A DNA stretch of 64,000 bases, taken from Macrocybe gigantea (taxonomy: Eukaryota > Basidiomycota > Agaricomycetes > Agaricales > Callistosporiaceae). Shown one piece after another: positions 34,259 through 45,924 of the stretch (its first letter is position 1; the number at the start of each line of letters is the position of its first letter). The DNA lies in contig SJRY01000260.1 in the NCBI GenBank assembly GCA_011319805.1, positions 434,001 through 498,000 on the forward strand, in the 5' to 3' direction. A program made the position numbers and the translations under genes. The notes beneath the pieces were generated by a model. It was given only the letters and a program-made list of their open reading frames with translations. It was not told the origin of the DNA and did not search any database.

Positions 34259-34636
34259 ATGTCCTCTGTATCCCGCCTCTCGACGAATGCCTTCCGCCAG
34301 GTGGCGGCTAGACAGGCCAGCAAGCGAACAGGTCAAGTCATGATAATCAGGGATTCATCGGGCCACGGTGGACTGCACTCTGTCAACGGGGTGAGAGTTC
34401 TGCCCCTGCCTGCTGTGAATAATCGTCTGATTCGCGTTTGTGGCAGCGTTTTCCGTTCACGTACGATAACAAGCGCACGTTCGCCGTGAAGGCGCTTGTG
34501 TTCTTTGGTACTTCCTTCACTGTACCATTTATAGCCATTTGGTGGCACTGGTGAGACGACTTTCCGTTCCATCGTTAATTCATCGTCTACAATTTGTACA
34601 CCTAGGAATCGACCTGGAGGGTTGAACAATCCTTGA
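34259..34636 (+). CDS. COX8: Cytochrome c oxidase small subunit, COX8/VIIc type (88 aa)
   Basis: Exons 34259-34390, 34447-34550 and 34606-34636. The N-terminus MSSVSRLSTNAFRQVAARQA is a mitochondrial presequence (Arg/Ser-rich, no acidic residues). The mature part has FPFTYDNKRTFAVKALVFF, then a single membrane helix GTSFTVPFIAIWWHW, as in complex IV subunit VIIc of animals and Cox8 of yeast. Stopping at the TGA at 34552 would give a slightly shorter protein, but the GTGAGA there is a good donor and the third exon adds RPGGLNNP in phase. The subunit sits in the inner mitochondrial membrane at the edge of complex IV. Confidence 0.72.
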
Positions 34637-36277
34637 TCGCAATCTTGTTGCCTACCCGAATTAGTGCCAGAGAGATTAAGTCTCAGACAAGAGCAGAGCG
34701 CTACCACTCCCCGTGCATAGGCGGTCTTCAGATTGTTACGTACATACCTTTCAACAATGGAGACTTGTATATTACTGCTGAATCGAATTTCAATTGTCCT
34801 TGCTATGTTTTCCCTGTTTTCAGACTTATTATACGCGAAGATCAGTCGCAACTCTTGCAAGCTAGCCTGGGCTAAACTATCCTTCTCTGTCTGGAAGCTT
34901 GCGTTCGCCGGGCGGCGGGAGTCGTCGTCTATCATTTATTTTTTTGCTGGGCTGAAGGATTCGTTTGCAACTCAGTTCACTTGCGGCGCGCGACCATTTA
35001 AATTCGCGGGTCGAATTGCGTGAGACACTGCCATAATTTCTGTTCCACGACATGTGCCGATCGTGGGCAGGCGTTACGGAAGATCAGCGATTTCGAGTCG
35101 TAAGAACGCGGAAACGCGTAGTGGGGTCGTGTTGCGATGTTCGATTAAAATCTATTGGCGGCCCTTCCTGGCTGCTGTGGGCGCGTTTCCGACTCCGGGT
35201 AACGGCGTAGAAAGAGAAATCGCAGGACGAGTCTCTCGCCGATTCTGTCCGACGTCTAGACTGACGGGCTGCTTGATAGTAAGAATCGAGAATCTCGGGG
35301 TACTGTTGAGGCGGAACCGCAACGTTGTTGATTTCATAGAGTAAGGTTTGTATATCCGAGTCAAGCATCGATGCAGCGTCAGTTGGTCCACTCCAAGCGC
35401 AGTGGAAGCATTGAGGCTTAGTAGCAGTTTAGCGCCTTTATTGTAACGAAAGCTTCAAGGTCATTTCATTGTTCGATTCGTGGAGTCAAGAAAAGTCTTC
35501 GTTTGCGAGCTAAGCTTCGACGAATGATCCGTAACGTCATATACACATTTAAATGGTGAAGGAGGAAAAGAGCAGGCTGCAAGGAATATTATCGGATTAC
35601 CGCCGACGAAAAAAAGTCAAAAAATGGAAAATTAAACATGAACTCAGATCAGAGTGAAGTTCACGTTTGTCGACGCGAGCATGTTTGTGGATGAAGAGTG
35701 CTGTCCCACCAGTTCCGCCTTTGGGTCTTCATTCGTGCTCCTGGGAAAATGAAATCAAGCAAATGATAATCGACAACGTCATCAATTGCGATGCGCTTTT
35801 TGGGCACATTGACTAGACACTGGCAAAAGTTATGGTCTTTAAATATCCCGAGTTTGGTTTTGCTTGAGGATTTCGCAACGCTATGGAGACAGATCCTCAG
35901 TCGTACAAGTATAAGCAGCGTCGTCGTTTTGATTATGATATCAGTTGTGAATGAAACGCGGTGCGCTCGTTTGTGATGACTTTCGGACGCCGTTTTTTTT
36001 TTTTGTGAAAAGCCTAGCTTGTCAACTCAAGGTGTCTGTCGAAACTCGTCAGCGAGTTTTCCAACGTCTCCGAGCACCGTGCGCATGTTTTTTTGGACCA
36101 ACGCAGGTGCGTAGACATGTAGAAATGTTCATTGTGGCCGATGCGTTTTAATGACACAAACTTATATAACAACGTTCAGTCTTCTATATCGCCATACCCG
36201 CTTGCCGTATGAAGCGGTCTAGGCGTCCTACAAAAAACAAGCGCAAGAAATGAACACAAAAGAAACATGAGATGCAT
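34637..36277. other. Intergenic, no supported gene
   Basis: About 1.6 kb between convergent genes. Open frames at 34333-34935 (-) and 35054-35368 are shadows or chance. Nothing else seen. Confidence 0.45.
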
Positions 36278-37935
36278 CTAAATGGCCTTCTTCGTCGGGT
36301 TGTCCAATGCGCCCTCGGCCAGAACACGAGCCGCCTTTCCGTCCTTGTTCTTGTAGAACACGATATCGCCGTCGTCCTCGACGAAGCAGCACTGAGTGAA
36401 CGTGCGGTAGAGTGCCCGGAAGGTGTTCTGTTAGACGGGAAGGTCAGATGAGTAGACGCGGGAGTCTTCGGGACCCTTACGGTGGAATCGTAGTTGTGAT
36501 CGTCCTTCAGAACAGTCTTAATGGCCTCAGTCACCCTGGGTTGATTGTCTGCAATGATATCAGCGCATTCAGCCAGTGATCAGCACGGAAAAGAAGGAAG
36601 GAAACCAACGCACAGAATGGGATCGAAGAGAAGAGGTGGTGGGCGACCTATTGGGTTCAGAGTTGGCGTCATTTCGTTCCAATGACGAAAGAAAAAGAAA
36701 CTGACGTGATCATGAGAGACATTGTGGAGGAAGAAGCGTCCCGCCCAGCCCAAAAGAGGCCTGTCGACGGTTGAAAGAGCACCGCGAAGGAAGGACCACT
36801 GCTTGTTCCGGTAGTGGGGATGGATGGGTCCGAATGGTGAAGGTACGTCAGCATGACGATCCAGTGGTTTGCAAGCTACGAAACAAATTCAGCGACGATT
36901 ATAAAGACAAAAGAAAGCGCGCTCACGATGTAAGGTACGAGATAGAACTTTGCAAAGTTCGCAAGACCAACTTCCTTGGTCCACAGGTACAAAACGCAGG
37001 ACATGAAGCTCAAACCAATGTTGGAAGCGATGATGCCGGGTCGCTCATGAGGTTTGAACAGAGACGAGGACGGGAAGAAGTGCTAGGGATATAGATTGAG
37101 AACGGCGAACTAGAAAGATTTGAAAAGAGTTGGAAATTGCACTGACATTAGTGCCAGGCGGATGCCTTGGGGAACCCATGGCATCCGTGCATAGATAATA
37201 TTGCCAGCCGAGCGCCTGCATGAAAAGCATACGAAGCAAGGTGTAAAAGGGCGCTTCCTCGAAAATCTCGTGGTAGTCTGCGATCTTGGCCTTGCTCTCC
37301 GGAGGAAGGCCATAATGAGAACGGGTCCTAGGAACAAAGTTCTCATCACGTTCGACAGACATGGTAGCCTTGTGGTGAGCGTGGTGAGAAGACCTCCAGG
37401 AATAATAAGGGACAAGAATGAACTGCAATTGCAGGGTGAGCGATTCATTGCGTATGAAAGGGCGCTTAATACTCACGGTGTGAAGAGTGTAGCCTACAAA
37501 GTGGTTGATCCAGTTGATATCAGAGAGAGAGCCGTGTCCTGCCTCATGTGCCATGCACCACCAGCCAGCCAATATGACACCTTGCCAATGCCAGTAAAGT
37601 GCCCAAAGCGACCACTTTACGAGGTATCCAATGGTTGAAGACACGCCATAGTCGTTGACAAGAGATTTGGCCAATGGATCGATATACCATCCCAGCTTAT
37701 AGACAACAACGGCGAATGCTACGTCACGAAAGACGTAAGGTAGGGCTTTGAAGAGGCTCCTCTCGTGGAGCTGTCTAGGAACCACGGCGTGCACCTCAGC
37801 CAACGTCACCTAATCGTTGACTGGTTGGACGAGGTTGGTTGAAATCAGAACTTATGGACATACCTTGGAAGGCTTGAACGGAGTGGCCAGCCGTTTCTTG
37901 AATTCCGGACCATCTTGGAAGAGGGACAACATCAT
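36278..37935 (-). CDS. Fatty acid desaturase, delta-12-like paralogue a (419 aa), one frame break
   Basis: Eight exons: 37935-37864, 37809-37477, 37422-37147, 37082-36927, 36875-36706, 36647-36614, 36548-36481, 36427-36278. All three histidine boxes are present: HEAGH (exon 2), HHAHH (exon 3) and, across exons 5 and 6, HDHVAHH. Membrane-spanning hydrophobic segments and the C-terminal NQPRVTEAIK, FVEDDGDIVFYKNKDG complete the family pattern. Exon 5 is one base short: a C run at 36815-36818 must gain one C to join HHSDPSIP with HYRNKQWSF. Members introduce a double (or triple) bond in acyl chains at the endoplasmic reticulum. Box 1 is HEAGH, whereas the neighbour at 39179 has HECGH; this paralogue is diverged and may have another regio- or reaction specificity. 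It is divergent from that neighbour. Confidence 0.87.
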
Positions 37936-39178
37936 TTCAATCCACAGAGGAATACTCCCTACTAGAAAAAAGAAGGGAGAGAAACAAAAGGGATCTGATT
38001 GAGATTCACAAGGTTTGTGTATTTGAAGTCCTGAAGCGCAACCCGAAGTAGAATCAGGAATCGGAGACCGGTATGAGCAGTTTTCCCATTTAGAAGTCGG
38101 AAGGAGGTCGTCCAAATTTTCCTAGAAATGTTTGGCAGGTGTCTGCGTAGCACAAGGAGGCAGACCAGAGTGTCATTGAAACTGGAACGAACTGGAGTCC
38201 TTCCAGCCAACTGCACGTGAATGCTAACTGCCAACCTGACCCCCGGACACCAGACACGGGTAACGCTCACAACCACACCGAGTGTCCGACTCCAGCGCTC
38301 TCCTCCAAACGTGTCTGCTGTCCTGCCTATTACTCTGGGCTGCTTCGCGACGATGCTATGCTTATACAAGCTCACTTCTTTCGGAACAACACCGACGACT
38401 CCGCGTGATATTGTGGACGCGGCTAAGTCCTTGCGAGAAGCGACGACATGCTAATTGCGACTTCTGGGTCGGTCATGTTATCTGGCATAGATGCCTAGCG
38501 ATCTATCACGACGGTTCTGGTCAATCAGCCTGGAAAAGACAGTTCAATGTACAAATGCCTTTCCTTTTTTTTTTTCCCTCCCGGTCCCTGGACCCGCCCA
38601 TCTCGCAAGCCTTTTTAGACAGCTACAGCTTGAATCCCTGGTAGTACGTCAGAACTACGCCTCTTCGCCGCTCGTCTTACGCGCGAAAAAAAAGGTTTTG
38701 TGCGCTGCACGATTGGCCTTCTTCCGTCGCGACAGTGTTCACATGAATTTACATACCCCATTCAGGGACGTCTGTGCGTTCTGGCATCAAGCTGTCTCTA
38801 CCCTTCATAACACTTTTTTTTACCTGGGATAGCCATCTTCTATCTCGCTTAAGGCACGCGTCGGATGATTTTGCCACCTGCTTTTGACCGTGGTCCTTCG
38901 TTGAATTGCGAAGAGTGGAGTGGCAGTGGTCCAATCCACATACGAGCGAGTCGGAGTATCGTCTTTGGTTGCTCCATTTAGGGACGTATCAAATCCGCTG
39001 TCAAACGCCGGGTGACACAATCGCGATTTTTCAATTTTTGTATTTTCTCCTTGCGTAGCTACGGGGGTAACAGAAGGTCGAAGGATAAATAGCTTCTGGT
39101 TGTCTCGCCCTGCCTTTTCCAACGCCTGTTCAAGGTTCTTTCTTTTTTTTTCCCTGGTCTAGATCAGATTTCTACGAC
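37936..39178. promoter_or_regulatory. Intergenic region between the two divergent desaturase genes
   Basis: About 1.24 kb between two head-to-head start codons. It must contain both promoters. Frames here (for example 37962-38375 -) are not supported as genes. A pyrimidine-rich T/C stretch precedes the start at 39179. Confidence 0.4.
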
Positions 39179-40899
39179 ATGGGTGCAGCGAACAAGGTCG
39201 ACGATTATAGCGAAGATGCTCTCCCGGCGTACACTCCTATGCCTTGGTATGTTGCCTCCGTCTCCGCCAGAGAATAATAGAGCTTGGCAGTTAATCTGTT
39301 GTCTGAAGGTCTCTGAAGGAGATTAGGGCTGCAATCCCACCTCAATTTTTCGTCAGAGACACCCGTAAAGGTTTGCTCTATTTCGCCCGCGACGTCTTGA
39401 TGGCGGTAGCCCTTTGGTCGCTCGCGACCCACATCGACCCCTACTTCAAGCAAACCGCTACTAGGGAACTCCTCACCCCGGCTGGTGCGGAGGTTGCCCG
39501 ATGGGCCGCTTGGGGCGTTTAGTATGTCTATTACAAGTCTCTTCATCGCAAGACTTCTCATGAAAATGACTTTCTAGTTGGTGGTTCCAAGGTCTAGTTT
39601 TCACGGGAATCTGGGTTATCGGACACGAGGTTTGTCTGATTACTTCTTTTTGACACCCGACAATGAAAATCGATGAACGAAAACAGTGCGGTCACGGCGC
39701 CTTCTCTGACCACAAGATAGTGAACGATGTTTTGGGCTTCGTAAGTGCAATGAAAATTGGAAGGAATTTTTTTTTCCTAATTTATTTTGCCCTAGGTCAC
39801 CCACACTGCCTTGTGGACTCCATACTTCAGCTGGAAGATCTCTCACCACCGTCATCACAGCAATCACGCTTCTATGGAGCGTGATGAAGTTTACGTACCC
39901 AAGACTCGCGAAGATCTCGGCATTCCTGACGAAGGCAATGGAACCATCGACTACAACGAGTACTTTGGCGACACCCCTATTTACACGATGTACATGTTGA
40001 TTCGCCAGCAACTTCTTGCTTTCCCTGCCTACCTCTGTAAGCTTGGTTGTTTTTCTCTGGAATGAAGAAAGAATGGATCTCTGATCGTCTTGCTTCGAAT
40101 GTAGTGTTCAACGTTTCTGGCCAGAAGACCTACCCCAAATGGACCAACCACTTCGATCGTAAGTTTGACCCGTTTTATCGCTACGAAATGACGTGAGCTT
40201 TGGATTTTTTCAGCCAACTCCATTCTCTTCACCAAGGCGCAGCGCAATGCAGTCATCTTGTCCAACATCGGTATTGCAGCAATGGTTTGGGCCGTTAGCT
40301 ACGCTTCCTCAGTCTACGGCGGCGCGAACGTGATGAAATATTACTTCATCCCCTGGCTCGAGGTTACCAACTGGTGTACGTGCACTTCCATACCTCGTCG
40401 AATAGCAGTTGATAACTTTCTCTTTGAACCAGTCATCATGATCACCTATCTCCACCACACTGACCCGACCCTGCCTCACTACCGCGGCAAGGAATGGAAC
40501 TTCCAGCGTGGTGCCGCTGCTACCGTCGACAGGAACTTCTTGGGCTGGCAAGGACGCTTCTTCCTTCACGATGTCGCTCATTACCATGTCATTCACCACG
40601 TACGTCTTTAATTCTCTCGGTCGTGTCACAAAGCGCCTTATTTACGCGCTTTCGATCCGCAGTTCTTCCCCAAGATGCCCTTCTACCACGGACCGGAGGC
40701 CACTCAACACTTGAAGGCCTTTATCGGCGACCACTACGCTTATTCTGAGAAGCCCGCGTTCCAGGCATTGTGGGAGAGCTACAACAAGTGCCAGTTCGTC
40801 GAGAACACCGGTGATGTGTTGTTCTACCGTGACAGGGAGGGAAAAGCCATTCGTCGCCCTGCCGATCAGTGGTACAAGAAGGCCACCAAGACTCAGTGA
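39179..40899 (+). CDS. FAD2: Delta-12 (oleate) fatty acid desaturase, FAD2 type (415 aa)
   Basis: Nine exons: 39179-39246, 39309-39521, 39578-39629, 39687-39740, 39796-40036, 40105-40158, 40214-40375, 40433-40599, 40663-40899, with every phase consistent. Histidine boxes: [12 protein letters not shown] (split by an intron after GHE), [20 protein letters not shown], and [15 protein letters not shown]. Typical FAD2 neighbours include [48 protein letters not shown] and [18 protein letters not shown]. The enzyme converts oleate to linoleate on membrane lipids in the endoplasmic reticulum. The reading frame is intact, unlike its neighbour at 36278-37935. Confidence 0.93.
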
Positions 40900-42512
40900 A
40901 GGAGTCACTTTAGAGCCTCGCGGGACTTTATCTTGTATCCCATGACATCGAGTTCTCCTTTTTCATTCCTTTTTTCTCGACTAGTTATGTATGTCCTCTG
41001 GTATCATCACAGTTGTTGCAAGTTTTAGATGTATCTCACTGGCATCCGACCTACTGTCTTAGAAAGTCGCATTCGGAACATGAAAAAAAGACAATGTTTT
41101 CATAATTCCCTGGATGTAGGTAGAGTAGTGAGATGGTTTGTGAAGATAGTGCTTGTGCATAAGTTGACGAGTGCCAGTGAACGTTGTGATCGAACTTTGG
41201 TACATTTCGGCAGATCGAAGACTTGTCAATAGACGACGTGCGTGATGATCGTGGACGATTGGTACTTCCTCTCTGATACACCGGAGCAACGCGACAGCGC
41301 CGTAATCTTCGTGCCCCGTTGCTACCCATAGCTGTGCCGCAAGGGAAGTTCATCACATACGCCCTGGGACCTGAGGCCTGAGGCAGGTTCCAAATTAGTT
41401 GAATCACTGTGGGCGCCACACCGCAAACCCTCCAGAAAAAAAATAGCACAGCGTCCTCAAAATAACACCTATCTCGCGATAAGGATGATAACCAGATGGC
41501 GGAAAGATAGCACGTTTTCGTCGCCACTCACAGCGAATCCTGTATACCGCAAATCGCGGACCCAGATAATTTCAATTTTCACCCCGGGCTGATGATGGCA
41601 CTCGCGATGGACGCACGACAGAACGGCTCAAGCTCGTGACACCATGCGCAGGAAACCCCGAGTTGCTGAATACGACATGTGAATATTGATGTTGGCCTCC
41701 CCAGACAGGGCGTCGCCAGGTGATGTCTCTCACCTCACTCTGTCTCTCCCCTCCCTCTGTCTCCTTGAAATAAAAAGGGCTATCTCCGCCGGAAAAGTGC
41801 CAGAGCCCCGCGTGGACGGCGGGCGGCAATCGTGAATTGGGTTAGAAGCCAGCGCGCTAACTCTGGTTTATTTTCTGTATGTTCTTTCGGAACTGGAGAA
41901 ACAGATCATCGAGTCAGATGGATGAATTGGAACTTGTTGGTAGATAAGGGTGATGGAATGATGAGATCGACCTATGGACATACGATCTGCTTGCCCCCGA
42001 CCGCCTGCAGAGGGCACGAGACGCTGCGTATGTAAAACAGACGATCCAACATACTCACAGGCCTAGAAGGGCTACGGGTAAGGAGCTCCGGGCATATTTG
42101 CCAAATGCCCAAGCGAACAAAGACAATCGGGGGAAACGATACCCGACTAGATGGTGCAGAGAATTGACCGGAGAAAAAAGGAGAGGTGCTTCGCTGGTGC
42201 GCGCAAGTGGTGGCAAGGGTCTTGCATCGGACTTGGGGAGCTGCCAATGCAGGCCGAATGAACAAAGGCTTCTTTGCGTAGCTCATGTGGAGCCAAGACA
42301 GACGCACCATATTCGAAGAGCGTAGCACAAGAGGAAGAAACACTGCCCTGTTCTTTGTCTTGTTTCTTGGCGCTTCCACATGGTACGCGGTATGGATAAG
42401 TTGCCGGGGCGGCAAAAAAATGACAAGCTAGGTGAAAGAGAACTTTAATAGTCGTTTAAGCGACGTCCGGCATAGAGGTGTCAAGATGTTCAGGTAGGAC
42501 AGAGACAGGCGG
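40900..42512. other. Intergenic, no supported gene
   Basis: Begins with the 3' untranslated region of the desaturase. Frames at 41051-41527 (-) and 41972-42415 (-) lack domains and are not called. Confidence 0.45.
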
Positions 42513-42878
42513 TCATTCAGCCTCGGCGTTTGCTGGAGGCAGACCATAGCTCCCAGATTCCTGCTGATAGGGAGTGGGTGCTGCGGCCTCGGTTAATTGG
42601 CATCTCGGGGACTTAGATATGCATACGACGGCATATAATTTTTGCAACCATGCAAAAAGACTACCATCGTCAGCAAAGCCACACAACTGGTAAGCGTGGG
42701 GTACACGGCACACGGAAGGGTTGTGGCAGGATAGGTTATCGCTGATCCAAATGCAGGTCATGCCGACGCGTTTGCGCCTAGACGAAGGCGGTGCATCGAA
42801 GCAGAGGGGAACCTCCAAAGTGAAAGCATCGATGGCGTCGGGTGGTGGGGGGACGCTGAAGCTGTCCATGGCGCCCAA
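42513..42878 (-). CDS. Hypothetical small protein
   Basis: A 121-codon frame beginning MGAMDSFSVPPPPDAIDAF and ending GSYGLPPANAEAE. Both ends look like real protein (Pro-rich, acidic tail). The middle could be an intron, with a GTCGGCATG donor after RRKR and a CCAG acceptor at about 42690, joining to LCGFADDGSLFAWLQKLY. No family recognised. It may be a real short gene in an otherwise empty 4-kb interval. Confidence 0.3.
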   Translation of the reverse strand: MGAMDSFSVPPPPDAIDAFTLEVPLCFDAPPSSRRKRVGMTCIWISDNLSCHNPSVCRVPHAYQLCGFADDGSLFAWLQKLYAVVCISKSPRCQLTEAAAPTPYQQESGSYGLPPANAEAE

Positions 42879-44877
42879 GCCGGGCGGGTAACTCTTCTCA
42901 TTCGGACCATGAAGTGTCCAGCGGGGCGCTCATGATCTTTATCCGAGCCTCGTGAATGTGTCTCAACGCTGGAATGCGCGAGAGATACGTGCCAGAAGAT
43001 CACGTCAAATGCAGGTGGCGCTTCCCAGTTTGCTCCAAGGTCAGCATGATGGGGTATAGAACAGAACAGCGCCTCGAAAGTTGATTATACACGTTTGTTA
43101 CTACGAGAAAAGCGGCCGCCATCGGTGTCTCACAGAGGCAATCGACGCTGCCAAACAGTGAGGTGATATTAACGGTGCTTCTGATCTAGCCAATTGCGTC
43201 GAGAAACGGAGGGTCTTAGAATATGATCCGGGAAAAAAAGACGCCATTTGACGCAGTTGGATGCCGTTGGATCCATCGACGATTCCATGGGCGGAGACGA
43301 AAGACTAACGACGCTTCCGATCTGGCTTGCTGAGCAAGAGCAAAGGAAAGCATGTCATGCGTCCAGGATGTCGGAGGATTTGCTCAATGAACATCAGTCC
43401 GAACGGGCATCATTCTAATACGCTTCTCAAGGCAGAAAGAAATGTGATCGGCGATTGGAACATACACATAATAGAAGTCATGTGGTGGTGCTGACTGGAG
43501 GTCCTCGATCTCTGGTCTCGTCATCGTCATTGGAGACACGGAAGTTCGGGGGTTCTGCAAGAGGCAGAAATGTCTGACGAAAGGACGCCGAAAAGCTTAA
43601 ACGTGTGTTCCTGTAATGCAGATGTTTTGCCTACGTACGGCCCGACGGAATCGTTGGTATAGGCCCACGGCGAGCAGAGTGCTGTCAGCGGTAGGCGGAT
43701 GCTCCGTTAGTCCGTAGCCAAGACGCATCGAAGGGTCGGAGGCGTAATATATCCGTGACGGCATAGATAAGAAAATTGCTCTGACAGAATAGAGAAACGG
43801 ACAGAATTCTTTAAAATGCAATATCGAAACAGCGGCGTTTTGGGAGGGTTCGAAGGTGAAAGGACGTGAAAGGTGTGCCCAAAGACCGGTTCACGCACGA
43901 TGGCCGAAAGTCCGAAAGTTTGAAGTCAAAGAAAAATAAGGCCAAGGCGATGCAAACGTCATAACAACGAAGAATAAGGATGCCTAGGTTGGCTAATCAG
44001 TATTTGATCGTCCGACATCTTGACTTACTCTTTCACGATCGCCTGGGAGCGATGACATTCAAAGCATGGAACTCTTAGGCAGAAAGTTCCCTGGCCAGAA
44101 GACGTTGCTTATTATCAAACCAAGAAACGTCCAAAGCTGCGGTCATCGTCCGAGATATTCATTGCATCCATAGATGGTCGTCAGTCGAGGCTCGAACCGA
44201 TCTTTGGCCGAGGAAAGTGATGCGACCGCACGGGGACCCACAAATCCCGCACAGAGACCTTGTATTCTAATTGTTCTGGGCAGCGCTGCGCCGCTGATGG
44301 CATGAGAGGTAATTAGGAACGGCAAGCAGAATACAACAACTTCCGGGCGCACTGACGACGTACCGAACAATGAACAAAAAGCAAGCGTTGGCGTGCAAAT
44401 AAGAGCAAATAGAGTCATTTGTTGTTGTCACGTGGAAAGACACTTTCCTTTGTTCTCCCTGTCAGGCGAAGCGGGACAATGGGATCGAAGCAGGCCATTG
44501 TGTACGTGAGTATCATTATGTAGGTCCACATATAAAGTAGCCTTTATAGAGCTATGCTTTCTTCAGTCCTGTGTTGGCTTCTCTTATATAACCTCATCCT
44601 GACTCCTCTAGCAAACGTTTCACTGTTCGTTCATTCTCATTAGACGTCTGTAGCTATATCTCTGTGAGCACTCTCCTTCCATCTCGCTTCAGAACCGCAA
44701 CTAACCAGTATCCGACAGGTTATCAAGTCGTTCCGAAAACTCTCTAAAGTCTTAACGTTTGGATCTATTGCCTAATTACTGTCATCGCCGGTCGATACCA
44801 CCCTAACTGTTGCTGCTCAAACTCTCTTCGCGTCTCCACTTTCACGAACGTCAGGCATCTCTCACACGCACTCAACA
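42879..44877. other. Intergenic; TATA-like site near its right end
   Basis: About 2 kb with no supported gene. A TATAAAG at 44531-44537, roughly 345 bp before the next start codon, could be the promoter of the gene at 44878; the sequence between is C/T-rich and leader-like. Confidence 0.4.
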
Positions 44878-45924
44878 ATGACATCCCGAGTTAACCAGAC
44901 TGTTGCAAACATCCCCATGAGCGTCACTCAAGCCATCAATTTCATGACACGTACCCTCACTCTCACCTATCCGGCCTCCAAGGTCATTACGGCCCAGCTG
45001 ACGCTCCTAGATATCCTCTCGGCCGCCCTGAAGCACTCTCGCCTCACCTTATCATTCTATCCCGGCTGTCTTCCCCCTCGCCCTATCTACGCAGCTTGCG
45101 TGGCGTCCGGAATCCAGTGGGCAGACTGGAGCAAGGCCATTGGCTGCGGCGTCTTTGACATCATCATCGAACAGACTCGGTCCTACGTTCGCGCTGCCGG
45201 CCAGAATCTCTACATCTGGCACGGCGAAGACGCCGTAAAACCTACGCCCGCCGAGCCCGTGTCGAGCCAGCGCCACGATAACAACGACAGGGACAAGTCG
45301 TACTTCTCGCTGCGCGCGGGCCTGACTAACGCCCTCACGCGCGCTAGGACGCGCCGCACGCTCGCACAACAGCTTCTCGAGTCGTCGCATGAGGAACAGG
45401 AGGCCGATGAGATCTTTGCGCTCATCTCCGACACTACGTCCAAGATGACCATCGCGTCACCGACGCCCACGCGGGGCGAGTTCCACATCGCGCTCCCGAC
45501 TTCCACCGCTTCGTCCCCGGAAAGCTCGCGGCCGAGCTCACGCTCGTCTGTCCTATCTCGGTTCTCCTTTGCCGCTTCTGAGGACAGCATGTTGTCGTCC
45601 ACGACTTCTGTCGCGTCGTCGATCCTGAAGAAGGCATCTGTCCTTGCTGTTTCTGCTGCAACCCGTACTCGTGCGCCGACCTCTGCGGAAGAGGCTATCC
45701 CTGCCCGCCGCGCCGCCAAGGTCTTCGTTGACAACTCGAAGAAGGAGGTACAGCGCTACACTTACCATGGTGGCGTCAGTACTGTCCTCACTGGCGGCGT
45801 CATGCTCGGTGGAGCGCGTAAGGCTTCCTCTGCCGCGCCTGCTCTCAAGAAGCGCGTCCAAAAGGAGAAGTCCTTAGCTGGCGCCGACAACAAGGTCACC
45901 TGGAGACGTGCCGCGCGAGTCTAG
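44878..45924 (+). CDS. Possible BTG/Tob (anti-proliferative)-like protein (348 aa)
   Basis: A single intact exon. The N-terminal 120 residues contain helical sequence and then SFYPGCLPPRPIYAACVASG, IQWADWSKAIGCGVFDIIIE and YIWHG. This resembles the BTG/Tob fold as it appears in basidiomycete proteins (the LPPRPIYAAC stretch followed by a DxG-type strand). The typical WIDPGEVS block is not clear, so assignment is tentative. The rest is Ser/Thr/Ala-rich and probably disordered (SRPSSRSSVLSRFSF), with a basic C-terminus (KKRVQKEK). BTG/Tob proteins couple deadenylases to mRNAs in animals. An alternative is an unrelated fungal-specific protein. It is the last clear host gene before the transposon block. 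Confidence 0.6.
   Translation: MTSRVNQTVANIPMSVTQAINFMTRTLTLTYPASKVITAQLTLLDILSAALKHSRLTLSFYPGCLPPRPIYAACVASGIQWADWSKAIGCGVFDIIIEQTRSYVRAAGQNLYIWHGEDAVKPTPAEPVSSQRHDNNDRDKSYFSLRAGLTNALTRARTRRTLAQQLLESSHEEQEADEIFALISDTTSKMTIASPTPTRGEFHIALPTSTASSPESSRPSSRSSVLSRFSFAASEDSMLSSTTSVASSILKKASVLAVSAATRTRAPTSAEEAIPARRAAKVFVDNSKKEVQRYTYHGGVSTVLTGGVMLGGARKASSAAPALKKRVQKEKSLAGADNKVTWRRAARV

Noticed and set aside
34333..34935. 200-codon frame antisense to the COX8-type gene
   Set aside because: It is a shadow of the spliced COX8 gene, whose three exons keep phase and match a known small membrane protein.
44185..44200. B-box-like GGTTCGAGCC on the minus strand
   Set aside because: No acceptor, D-arm or anticodon stem can be drawn around it, so it is not a tRNA gene.
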